From: Neoscytalidium dimidiatum
Taxonomy: Eukaryota; Ascomycota; Dothideomycetes; Botryosphaeriales; Botryosphaeriaceae
DNA: 64,000 nt
Direction of reading: 5' to 3'
NCBI GenBank assembly: GCA_037367355.1
Contig: CM074703.1
Coordinates: 372,001 to 436,000, forward strand
The notes beneath the pieces were generated by a model that searched no databases, had not been told where the DNA came from, and saw only the letters and a list, made by a program, of their open reading frames with translations. Each line of letters opens with the position of its first letter. Position 1 is the first letter of the stretch. A program made the position numbers and the translations under genes. Positions 25,305 to 36,510 of the stretch are shown here, one piece after another.

Positions 25305-27026
25305 GCGAATACTAGAAGAAACTTATATATTTATAGTTCGAAGTAACCTTAATAATCTTTAGCGACTACTAAAACTTTATAAAGTAGCTTAAGATAGTCT
25401 TTAATAGCGTTAATAAAAACCGTTTAGCTATAAGGACTCTTATAAGCCTAAAGTAGAAAGAAATAGTCTAAGACTATATAGCTAAATTCTAAGACGTAGT
25501 ATATCTCGTAAACGAATACTTCGATCTTACGCTATATATCTTTTACTATTAAGAACTAAGGGACGAGATTAAAGAAGCTATAATATACTATAAAGAACTA
25601 GAAACCCTTAATAATATAATTAAACTAGCCCTACTTATAGATAAGCGTCGTACGGAGAGATAGTTTAATAAAAAAGAGTATAACGTTAATATCTTAAGAT
25701 AAGCTAGGCCTTACTATATCTAGAAAGAAGGCGACGCTATAGAAATAAATAATATAGTCTAGCGAGATAAAGGTAAGAATAAAAAAAACGATAATAATAA
25801 GAGTAAGAAAAGAGAATAGAGTAAGATAAAAAAAGAACTCTATAAGAAAGAACTATATATCTAATATAGAGATAAATAGAGCGTAGGATATAAATACTCG
25901 AAGAAAGAGTCGTAAAAAGTAGTAGCGGCTATCTAGAAATAGAAGGCGCTATAAGAAATTGCTACTATAAAAATAGTAGACTATATAGTTCTAAGCTAGA
26001 TAGCGTACTACGATAACGATTATACTATCTACTAGAGTAATAAGAACGCTACGGGATAGTATTCTAGTAAGCTACGACGACTTAATATAATACTCCGAAA
26101 ATTAAAAGAGGCTATAGAGGAGGATATCGAAAAATACTCTTCGGCCGACGAAGACCTCGTAAATAGCGAAACTAGAGAACTATACGATAGTATACTAGAG
26201 TCTAGCGAGGTAGAAACTATTAAGTAATAGTAGAACTAGGCTATACTTAATCGAATTATAGAATATCTAAACCGGTACGAAGATATAAAGAATATTGAAT
26301 CTAGTTATATCTCTACGATCTACTAGACCTCTAGATTAAGAATAGATCTACTACCGTAATAGTACTAGCTAAAGAACGGAAAACTTAGCTTATAGTTCTT
26401 CGAGAACGATATATAGTACCTCTAGAAGAAATTACTCTTAAAAACGGCTAACGAGATAGTATTCTAGCTCGAAGAAGAAGCCTAGAAAATATAGCGATAA
26501 CGGGACCTCGCGTATCTATACGATATAGCCTATACTCTCTACCGTTACGATATAGCTACAAGAAGCTACGGTACCCTATAGTAGATACTCGACGAGAAAT
26601 ATAATAAGCTAACCTTCTAGTACTAGATACGTAATAAATAGATCTACTAGAGACGTAGAATTAAGCGGGGATAATAGACTTAATAGAAGGAAACCCTAAT
26701 CCTAGTTATAAAATAGAATAAGTATATCCGCTATAAGATATTAAAAAACTAGACGGCTCTTCTAGCTAGGAACCCTAGAAGGGGCTAGTATAAAGGTCCT
26801 TTAACTAGATTATATATTTAATATTAAACGAAATATCTCGTAAATAGAAAGAACTTAAAACGCTACTAGAAGTACTAGTTATAATTAAAGAAACTACTAC
26901 GTTAGTAATAATTAATAGTAGAGCGTAAGGAAATTTCGTAGATCCTAAATTTTTTAGAAAGAACAACTTACTATTCTAATCTAAGAAACGCTTCTACGAA
27001 CTAGATACGTTCGATAGGTTATTAAT

Positions 27027-27854
27027 TATTACGAACTCTAGAAATATACGGGCTTTATAGCCGTAAGGAACGCGAGCCCGTATAGGAAAATAAGCCGTAA
27101 GGCCCCGAGAACCCTACGTATAGTAGAGCCGTACTCTCTAGTCCCGTATAAGAAGGCTAAGAATACGGGACGACGGCGCGTACGGGAATACTAGTAGGTA
27201 ATAACTACCGTCTATACGAGAGGGACGCCCCCGGGCGTAATAATTAGGAAGAAGGTACGGTCTAACGGAAAGCTCGTAAGGAATAAGGGACCGTATAGAT
27301 AGAAAGTAGAAAGCTAATAAGAATAAATACTACGGGATAAGAGTATAGCGGTATAATACTTCCTTAATAAGAGTCGTAGATAGAATCTAGGAAACTAGTA
27401 GAAAGGCACGTTATATAATAATAAATAAGGTAAATATTACTACCGTTTAGCTAAAAAGATTAGAAGTCGGATTCTAGAAAACGAGCCTTAGCGCTTAAGT
27501 TACGTATAAGATCTACTCCTAGATCTTTACTAATCTAAGGCCTATCCTTTTAGATTACTATCGATTTAAGCCCTACTAGATTATAGAAGATCTAGATACT
27601 ATACTAGATTATTATAGCTTTTCTATAGTATATAGATATTCTTACTAGATAGTACTTTAACCTTCGTAGTTAAATTTAAAGTTCTAATTTAATACTATAT
27701 TAACTTAGAGGTAATAAGGCCTACTAAACTTCTATATTACGTAACTTCTTATTCTATTATTACTCCCCTTTCCTCGTCTTTAAGATAAACCCTTCAATAA
27801 ATCCGAATCTACTAGATAACTTTAAAGCCTAGTAGTAGAGGCCCCGTCGTTATA
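27027..27854 (+). repeat. Right LTR of element A, apparently chimeric
   Basis: 828 bp. The first roughly 330 bp resemble the LTR at 32,140-32,869 (both begin TATTACGAACTCTA and share CGTACGG-rich sequence). From about 27,350 on it matches the left LTR of A instead. The 3' edge carries the TTTAT duplication of element A. The 5' edge interrupts protease-like coding and has no polypurine tract. This is what recombination between LTRs of two related nested elements would leave. Confidence 0.65.
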
Positions 27855-30800
27855 TTTATATAGGGTGGACTAAGTTTATTATTTCCGCTAGAAAACCGAG
27901 GCGTTTAGCTATTACTTATTCGAGTACTTTTTCTAGGTAATTTAATAAAGAAATAACCCTATAAGTCTTAGAATTTATAAGATCCGGCTTATTAGGTTTC
28001 TTTAAAATTATCCCCGTTATTTATCTCTAGTACTTTAAATAGTAGCCGTATTTAAATAGATTCGAATAGATAAAATAAAAGGCTTTAGGGGATACTTTAT
28101 AGGCTTAAATTATAATCTATTAAGATATTAAATTAGGCCCGGGCGTAGTTTCTTTTATTAGGTTCGAATATATTTATTTGAGTTCTATTTTATCTAGAAT
28201 TAGCTACTTCTAGCTTAGATCTAGCTAGTAGTCTATCTAGTTATTTATAATTCGTACGTTAGAAGGAGATAGAAATAACGTTTCTTTTAGCGCGAAGCTT
28301 TTCCCCTTCTAGCTATCTTATAGTAGGCCGTTTTTAGCCCGAATCGATAGGATTCGTTCTATCGGGCGGTATTTTATATAGGCTATTACTTTAAAGATAG
28401 TTTCGGGGGTATTTTTACTTAGAAACGAATTCTAGTAGTCCCGTTTAGCTTTTTAAATAGAGGAGAAGTATTCGTTTTAGGTTTTTAGGAAGTCTTACTT
28501 ATTTACGAGCTCTAGCGAGCGTCGTATAAGCCGCGTTAGTCGTTTAAGGTTCTCTCGGGCCTCTATTAGAGTAGAATTCTACTAGGGTTTAGCTTAGGCT
28601 AGCGGGATAGTTTTTAGAATAGCTTAGTCCGCTATTTACCGTATAAGATTAGTTAGGGATTCTCCTAGTTTTTCTAATAGGAAGACTTCTTTCGAACAAT
28701 CTTTTAGAATCTCTAGGCTAAGATCTTTATTCTCTTCTTCTAGAATAGCTAGTTATAGGCGTAGCTTTTCTATAAAGTTCGAGGCTTTTTCTTTAAAGAC
28801 TTTAGAGAATTTTTTCTAATTAGCCTTATCGTAGTTAAATCTAAATTACTTAGATTTCTTCTAGTTTATTCGTTTATTTAATTAGATTTAAAATAAAATA
28901 GGAAAGTAGTCGAATCTAATAGATTTAAGTATTTACTAGTCTATTATTTTATTCGTTAGCCCTCGGCTAGAGAGCGTTAGATCTATTATTATAGGTCTAT
29001 CTAAATTCGGCCGGTAGAAAGTATCTTCTTCCGGCGTATTTAGTAGGTCTAGATTATTAGATTTAATCTAATTAATTAGGGCGGAGGCCCTATTTAAGTA
29101 GGGGGACCTTAGATCCTACTATAGGTAGTAAATATTAAAGTCCCCGACTATAATACTAGGGAATTCTAGCTATTAGTAGTCTAGAATACGTTCTAGCATA
29201 TAGAAGAAATTATCGGTTCCTTATTTCTTTTAGTTATATAAATTAAAGAGGTAGAATTAGCTTTTTTCCTCTATTATTTTTAGAACTATTAGGTTAGAGG
29301 ATTTAGTTACCGCGGAGTTATAGTTAATATCTATTCCTATTAAATAACGAAATATATATATTAACGTACGTAGTCTTTCTATTAGAGAATAATCTAGTAG
29401 AATTTAAACGAACGCGGAGTAGTTAACCGACTACCTTTCTCTAAGATTTTCGGGGTTTATTAGCTACGGTTCTTATATAAGAATTAGGCTAATTTTAAGG
29501 TCGATTACTTTAGATAGAAGGCTCTTCGTAGCTAGAGCGTTTCTATTTAAATTAGCTTAAAATACACTTAGTTTATCTATAGATAAAAGGGGTTAGTTAA
29601 TTCGAGTTAGAATAGTATTAGTACCGTATACCTTTAGAGGCTTTATAGCCTATAAATCGACACTTATACTCTCTCGTAAGATACTCTTTTCTATAGATTT
29701 CGTATATAGGAATCCTCGTATACTTTATTATTTTATATTCGTTTTTAAGGTAGTTACGGTATTAAATTATCTTAGAAATAATCCGTGCTTTCTCTATCTT
29801 ATAGCTTATTCTATATATAAAAAGACGGCTATTAATAGCCTTTTTCTATTCCTTTTTAGTACGAAACGAGATAATAACGGATCCTACGGATTAGTTTTCT
29901 CTTTTCTCCTTCGAGGTGGCCTAGTAGGGTTTTCTAATAGAAGATAGACCTTCGTTAAAGGTCTCTATTTTCTCCTTAATAAAGGAGTCGATTAGAATAT
30001 TCTTAGTTTCCCGCGTAGGGACTCCGTAGATAATAACCTTATACTAGGCCTCGACTAGTTTCAGGTTAGAATTAGGAAGGACTTTCCTAATAATATTCTC
30101 TTTTTCTAAGAGAAATTAGCTAGTATAGCCTTTAGTATCCGTAATTAGGATATTTCCCTTAAACGAAAGGGAGGTTTCTTAGATAACGGGTTTATTTACG
30201 AATTCGGCTTCTATAAAAGCTAGGTTTAGCTTTTATCGAAGTTAAATTCCGTTAAATTAGTCTTATAGGCCGTCGTAAGAGACGGTAATTTATCTATCTT
30301 TAATAGACGTTAGTTTTACGAGCTTTAAAGTTATTTTTTTAGTTAGTTTTTTATATAATACGGTTATAAAACCGTCGTTTAGAACTAAACCTACCGCTAT
30401 TAAGATATAGAAGGTAGGTTTTTTAGCCGGGATTAGCTAGCTAGGCTAGGGTTTTCCTATAGTAGCTACGGAGATAGCTCCGAGGTTCCTCGTTTTATTT
30501 AAAAGTATACGGGATACGTTTTTAAGTACGCGGACTTTAGTAGCGAGAATCGACTTAGTAAAATCGATTTTCCCTTTCGCCGTATATTCGCGGAAGATAG
30601 TTAGAAGTTTACTAAGGTTATTAGTCTTAGACCGGTCGTCTTTAAGGTCGATTACCTTAATAAGGCAGTCGAACGCGACTTCAATATATTCTACGGAGGA
30701 CTTTAGTTTCGATTCTAGTATATACCGGGTTCTTTTCTTAGAATAGTATTCGAACGGGTTAATACCTATAGAGATAGGTAAGAAGAAAAGTCTTTTTTCT

Positions 30801-31259
30801 AAAGTTAGCGTAGGCTCTATTATTACTATTACCTTTAGCCTTTTAGATAGCGGTATTAGTTCGTCGTTTTCTATCTCGATATCTTCGATACTACTAGAAC
30901 TCGTAGTATTCGAGAATTCGATAACTACCGGCGTAGCTAGTAGTTAAATAGGAGTTAAGGGGCGTAGAGGGTCTAGGAAATCTAGAGGGTCCGAAGGAGG
31001 ATTTCCTTAGGTTTCTATACTCTTTCTAGAGAGAAGAAAAGGTAATAAATAGGAAATAAGACTAGAAAGAAATCGCCGGCTTTAGTTTCGTCTAAACTAA
31101 GCCGTAAATAAACGAATTCTAAGCAAGAGCGGGGAATTTTCTTAGTTACTTTCTTCCGAGAAGTAACTAAAGTATTTTTAGCGGCTATTCGTTTAAGCTT
31201 CTCGCTTATTCTCGGTTATTTTTAGTTCGTTTAGGTGTAGGGGTTATAAAAACTCTATA

Positions 31260-32139
31260 TATACGGGCCGCGGAAAAGGAGAAGAGTAATAAAGAGAAGA
31301 AAGCGCTCCTTCGCCTTAGATTTAGGTACGTAAACGCGCTCTAAATCTAGTATAACTTAGTACGAAAGTACGCGTAGGTATTCTTCATTGGTTTCGTAAA
31401 TTTAGTACGTTTTTAGGTCGATTTAGAGGTTTAGTAGAGGTATAGAGGTAGAAGACGGTAATTTAGCCTAACGAGGTCTCTTTTCTACGTAATAACGCAG
31501 CGGCGCGTATAGCTATAAAGCTAGAATTTAAGAATCTAGCTAAGAGAATCGAGAGCTTTCGATAGATACCGGTCTTAGCGCTTTTTCTTAAGGTTAATTT
31601 TAAAGGTATATCCTAAAGAGTCGCTTAGCTCGAGTAATTTCTATTATCTCTTAATATAAGATAATCTAGAAGCTACCTTCTAGAGCTAATCCTTAAAAGT
31701 AGTACGTTTAGAATACGCCCTATTTAAGATACGCTAAAGGCGTTTAACTAGAAAAGAAGTTAGTAGTTATACGAGATAACTAAGAAAGGACAAATAATTA
31801 GAATCCTCTAAACCGCTAGTATTATAACTAGTACGACTAGCGCAGTAGTATTTACTATAACGAGAAAAACCTAGAGCTATATAATACTCTACCTCCGGCT
31901 CCTCTACCTTTCGACGAGTATTTAGTAATAAATACTATAAATAGGGCATAGGTATCGCGATATCTAATAAGTTAATCTTTATATCTAGAGACTTACGCTT
32001 AGCCTTTTATAAATTACGTTTACGTTTCGGAAGTATAGTAGAGAGCTTACGGAAAGGAAAAGAAAACGGAAGGAAAAAAAGTAAGATATAGACGAAACGA
32101 AAGAATCTTCGGGCCGAAGATTCCTAAGAAGGGGGATAG
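31260..32139 (+). mobile_element. 3' internal fragment of an A-family LTR element
   Basis: This RIP-degraded plus-strand sequence ends in AAGAAGGGGGATAG directly before an LTR start, which is a convincing polypurine tract. Latent coding is rich in Arg, Leu and Lys, but I could not assign a domain. The 5' limit, against the LINE 5' end, is approximate. Confidence 0.5.
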
Positions 32140-32869
32140 TATTACGAACTCTAAGTATATAAGCTTTATAACTATAAGGGCCGTAAGCCCGTACGGGAGA
32201 ATAAGCTATAGGGCCTTAAAGACTCTACGCTCCGTAGAGCCGCGCTCCTTAGTTCCGTATAGGAAGACTAGAGGCACGAGGTAGCGGCGCGTATAGAAAT
32301 ACTAGTAGGTAATAACTACCGCCCGTACGGAAAGAACGTCTACGGGTATAGTAGCTAGGAAGAAGGTACGGCCTAACGGAAAGCCCGTAGGGAATAAGGG
32401 ACTATACGGGTAGAAAGTAGGAAGCTAATAAGGATAAGTACTACGGGACGAGAGTATAGCGGTAGTATCGTCCGCTAGCACTATTAGAAGTTAGAAACTA
32501 GAAATTAGGCTTAAGCGCCCGTGTTACGTAACGGCTACGTAACCCGCTTAGATTAATCTAATCTAAGTCCTCTAATCTAATACTACTAATCTAACGGTAT
32601 TAATCTAGTAGTATCGGTCTAAATTATTATAGCTTTCCTATAGTATATAGGCACGCTCGCTAGATAGTACTTTTAACCCTTATAGTTAAATTTAAAGTTC
32701 TAATTTAATACTATATTAACTTAGAGGTAATAAGGTCTACTAAACTTCTACGTTACGTAACTACTTATTCTATTATTACTCCCCTTTCCTCGTCTTTAAG
32801 GTAAACTCTTCGATAAATCTAAACCTACTAGGTAACTCCGAAGCCTAGTAGTAGAGGCCCGTCGTTATA
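32140..32869 (+). repeat. LTR of the A family (third copy)
   Basis: 730 bp, starting TATTACGAACTC and ending GTCGTTATA, with the same 3' third as the two LTRs of element A. Flanking five-mers (GATAG and TAAGA) do not match, so it is not a clean solo LTR. With the polypurine tract upstream it is best read as the 3' LTR of a truncated element. Confidence 0.7.
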
Positions 32870-33160
32870 TAAGAAAACGTAATTATACTTTAGCTAAAAC
32901 TATATATATATTAATCTAGAGTCTTATTATAGCTAGTAATTTAATCGCTTAGTTAAAATACTAGTAAACTATTAATATAATTTAGTTAAGAAGAACCCTT
33001 AAATACGACTAAATTTAATTTATATACTTAAGTAAATTAACTACGGCGTCTAAATTAACTATTAATAAATATAGTATATATAAAATATAGTAAAATAAAA
33101 CGTATTTAGTAATAATTTATAAATAATTTACCGTATTTAAGTATATTTTACTATTTTCTA

Positions 33161-34274
33161 TAAAATTTAACTTAGAATAGCCTAATTATATACTATTATT
33201 TTAGTATTTATTATTTATAGCCGCTTCTTTATAAAATTAATAAAAATACGGCGATACTAGTAGTTTAACTAAAGTTCTATATAACTCTAAAATTAATATA
33301 TTTTTATAAGTATCTTAATTATTTATTTATTAAATATAATCTAATATATTATTACTAGATATATATTTATTATACTAGATACTATATATAGTAGTAATTA
33401 CTCTCTATTATAGTTTATCTTAATTAATACTATATATATAAAAGTAAGATCTAAAAGTTATTTACTAGTAGTTACTATACTTAACTCTAATAATATAATA
33501 CTTTTAGTTTTAGCTTAGTTTTCTTTAGTTTATTAATAATATACTTATTAAGACTAATTTTATTATATCTTAGTATATAAGTAGATAGATATTAGTACTT
33601 AATTTAGATTAACTATCTTTTATAAGTTATTTCTATAGGCTTATAATTACTATTATAGTTAGTATTTAGTTAAAAACGTTAGTAAAGAGTATAATTATAG
33701 ATTTATCTAGCTTTTCTAATAGATACGTATTTTAATTTACTATTTTTTACTACTTATTATATATATTAACTTAAAATAGCCTAATTATACGCTATTATTT
33801 TACTAAATAACTATTTTTTTACTAGTATAATAGTATATACTTAGGCTATCCTAAGTTAATTTTTACTAATATAATATAACTAGTTAGTTTTTATTACTAA
33901 TAAATTTAAATTTTAGTAAAAACTTAACTAAACATAAGCTATTAATACTCGTAGTACGTAATATATTAACTAAATTATATATAATTAATAGGTAAAATAC
34001 GTAACTTCTATAGAATATCCTTAGTTCGGCTAAATAACGCTAAATTTCTCTAATTCTAGTAATTTACTTTAGCTAGTCTTTCGAAATAGTATATACTGCT
34101 TATACTAGAGGGTATCTAGAATATAACTATATAGTAGTTTATAGTCTATAGCTAGAAATAAATAAAATATCTACTTATAGACTAGAGATAGTCGAAATTT
34201 TAAGCTAAATTACTAGAGGTAAGTAAATTAATAAAATAATTATTTCTAAATAGGCTATTCTAAGTTAAATTTTA
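33161..34274. mobile_element. Terminal-inverted-repeat element, about 1.1 kb, RIP-degraded
   Basis: A 24-bp motif beginning TAAAATTTAACTTAGAATAG at 33,161 reappears inverted at 34,251-34,274 with a near-perfect match. No coding content is readable. This fits a MITE or internally deleted DNA transposon. A 94-bp element with related ends lies inside it. Confidence 0.55.
33766..33859. repeat. 94-bp palindromic MITE-like repeat inside the inverted-repeat element
   Basis: It starts TTAACTTAAAATAGCCTAA and ends TTAGGCTATCCTAAGTTAA, which are inverted copies of the same terminal motif with two RIP-type differences. It could be a nested short element or an internal repeat of the 1.1-kb unit. Confidence 0.55.
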
Positions 34275-36510
34275 ATTACGTACCTAGAAATTAGTAGATC
34301 TAATTATAACTACGATTTAGATACTACTATTAAAGGACGTATATAATATATCGTTAATCTTATTAATAAAATATATTCTTACGTTAATTTTTAAAACTTT
34401 TAAATACCCTACTACTATATATATATACTTATTACTATCTATAGTAATTTACCTTTAGAATACGTAGGAGAATATTATTTTTCCCGTTTTTTACGGCTAT
34501 TTACTATAAATATAATACCCCTAGATAGTAATACTAAGTTAATTATAGCTAAAATAGCTATAAGGGGGTGTAGAAGACCTTATAAAAACGCTTTTAGATA
34601 TTATTTAACTATCTAGTAGTAACTACGCCTTATATAAAAACGTAAGAAAAAAAGAAATATAATTAGGGGTTCTTATACGATTTACCAGCGTAATTATATT
34701 ATTAGAAGATATAAAAGGGGTAAAGAAAATAAAGAAATTAATAAAGAAAGTAGTTTTTTAAGTAGTTTTAACTAGGAAAACAATCTTTTAAATAAATTTT
34801 ACGGGGTTTCTAATAAAAATAATAGGTTAAACGACTAAAGTAAATAGAAAAGTAACTAGAAGAATTAAATTATATAAGAGAGCGACTAAAAAAGCGACTA
34901 AATCGAATAAATAAGCTAGGTTTTATAAGAATCTAGGTTAATATCGATAGGTTTACACTAAAATACACTATATAGGCTAATTTTAGCTCTATATCTAATA
35001 AGTAGTTAATAAAGTAACGACTTTTCCTTTAGCTTTACCCCCCTAATATATAATTTAAAGCGTTCTATACTATAAAATTACGTTCTAGTATAAGAAGAAA
35101 AGTAGTTCGCCTAATAACTACTAGGTAGATTACTAAGAGTAAGAATAAGCTATTATAATTTACTATTTCTATAGCGTTTTAGTATAGAGGCTTATATTTT
35201 ACTAAAAATAATTACTTTTAAATTAGCCTATTTATATAAAAAATGTATTTCTTTTTAATACGTTAATTAAATTATACTAAATTTAAAACTTAAATACGTA
35301 GTAGTATAAAAAGCTTAAATTAAAAAATTATTTTAATCTAGTTAAGAAATAGGCGAGAAATCGTTATATTTATAAAAATCTAGATAATTTAGTAAATCTT
35401 TAAGAATCTAGGTAATTCGGTAAATAGGTAGGTAATCTAAAAAAATAAAAAAAGTAAATATAGGTAATTTAGTAATTTACCGATAATACCTTTTATTAAT
35501 AGTTAAAATTCTAATTGTACTTTTTCTTTTAATTATCTTTAATACTTACTAGAATACTATATTTAACTAGTTCTAGCTTAAATTTCTTAAATTTAGTAAT
35601 TAAGTATATATAGAAGCTAATTTTATAATTTATTATTATTAAAGTTAAATATAAACTATTTTTAGTAGATCTTAATTTACCTTTATAATTAAGATACTAG
35701 ACTATTATATATATATATACTAAAAAGACTATATAAAACTTCTATAGAGTAAATTACTAGATTACCCTACTATATAAAACTTAGCTAACTATACTCTCTT
35801 CTTAGCTTAGTTTTAATATAAACTATTAAAATAAAGAGCGGTACTTAACTTATTCTTATATATATTATTTTATATTATAAAGTAGATAAGATTATAGAAA
35901 TAATTACTTAAGAGGCTAAATATATAAATAGTATATTATATCTAAGCTTTAGCTAAGATTTATTAAATAATTTAATATATATTTAAATAACTAAAATAGT
36001 ACTTTATATTAGTAAAATAAAAGTACTTTTAAAGTCTCTAGTACTACTAGTCTAATTATATTTTTTTTCTTCTTTTTACTTAAAAGTATTTATCTTTCTA
36101 GACTCTTCTAGCGACTTTTATACCTTCTCTAGAATAATAGATTAGTAAGAATATACTTTAAAATAGAATAAGAGCTAGATACTAAAAAATAAAATAAATT
36201 ACTTAAAGTAATAATAGCTTAGCTTAGTATTATATAAAAGGATTTTCTTATAATAGAATAAAATATAAAAAAACTTATAAAGAATATAGTTATCTATCTT
36301 AATATTTAAGAAAATACTTACTTAAAATACTAAGATATATATAAGTAAAAGCTATATATAAAGCTATATTAGTAATTAACTAATATTTATATATCTTAGT
36401 AATTTACTAATATTTATATATCTTAGTAATTTACTAAAGGCTAAGCGGTACCTTATAGCTTTTAAGTAGACTATTTAGATTATAGTAGAGGAATCTAGCG
36501 ATAATACTAT
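34275..36510. repeat. AT-rich RIP-mutated sequence without identified element
   Basis: The composition is as in the rest of the block. Some stretches (34,690-34,960) look like latent plus-strand coding rich in Lys, but I cannot name a family. Near 36,377-36,437 a roughly 27-bp unit containing TATTTATATATCTTAGTAAT is repeated twice. Confidence 0.5.

Larger units (their letters stand above)
13187..25309 (+). mobile_element. Ty3/Gypsy chromovirus-like retrotransposon B with an extra ORF
   Basis: A complete element of 12.1 kb inserted in the gag of element A. It has a perfect GCGAA target duplication (13,187-13,191 and 25,305-25,309) and two 148-bp LTRs. Plus-strand latent frames encode gag, with a Lys/Arg-rich patch near 15,570-15,610, then pol. 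The RT contains YIDDI at 18,518-18,532. An RNase H-like domain follows (PTELKVARIV near 19,180), then an integrase (about 20,200-21,100) and a GPY/F-like and chromodomain region ending near 21,550. A separate third latent ORF fills 21,700-24,840. All frames carry RIP stops, and the element also holds the 376-bp insertion at 13,973. I saw no clear purine-rich tract before the right LTR. Confidence 0.85.
11957..27859 (+). mobile_element. LTR retrotransposon remnant A (Ty3/Gypsy-like gag), host of element B
   Basis: It is bounded by TTTAT target duplications at 11,957-11,961 and 27,855-27,859, and lies inside the minus-strand LINE. The left LTR is followed by a RIP-degraded gag (about 12,800-13,186), which resumes after element B at about 25,310 and runs to about 25,950. 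A retropepsin-like segment (NFVDPKFFRKNN) follows at about 26,880-26,990. The internal region stops within the protease, directly against the right LTR at 27,027. There is no RT, integrase or polypurine tract. The element is therefore internally deleted and not a simple full-length insertion. Confidence 0.7.
9758..31250 (-). mobile_element. LINE (Tad1-like), minus strand, split by element A
   Basis: This degraded non-LTR element is read on the minus strand in two pieces: about 31,250 down to 27,855, and 11,961 down to 9,758. From its 5' end it has a gag-like ORF1 (about 31,000-29,700), an EEP-type endonuclease with a GDFN motif and a later TIIDLTLSSRGL-like stretch (about 29,580-28,900), the reverse transcriptase and an RNase H. 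The RT active-site motif FYVNN (YVDD before mutation) is at 11,578-11,603. RNase H acidic residues lie around 10,540-10,680 (NSELEALTRAL, VYADN). The frame is restored exactly when the insertion and one TSD copy are removed: VHPI then GGRFKKSAIDA. The element ends in a TTTA-type tail. Confidence 0.8.
7569..36510. repeat. RIP-mutated, AT-rich block of nested transposable elements
   Basis: CpA and TpG are nearly eliminated on both strands while CpG, CpT and ApG remain, and TpA is very common. This is the footprint of repeat-induced point mutation (C to T at CpA). As a result no frame longer than about 60 codons survives except inside the unmutated island at 13,973-14,348. Where latent frames can be followed, stops are mostly TAA and TAG at positions that read as CAA, CAG or TGG before mutation, and TGA is rare. 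The identified elements are listed separately. Both block edges are sharp against normal-composition DNA. Confidence 0.93.

Noticed and set aside
32140..32869. Third A-family LTR as a solo LTR
   Set aside because: Flanking five-mers do not match and a polypurine tract precedes it, so a truncated element's 3' LTR is more likely.
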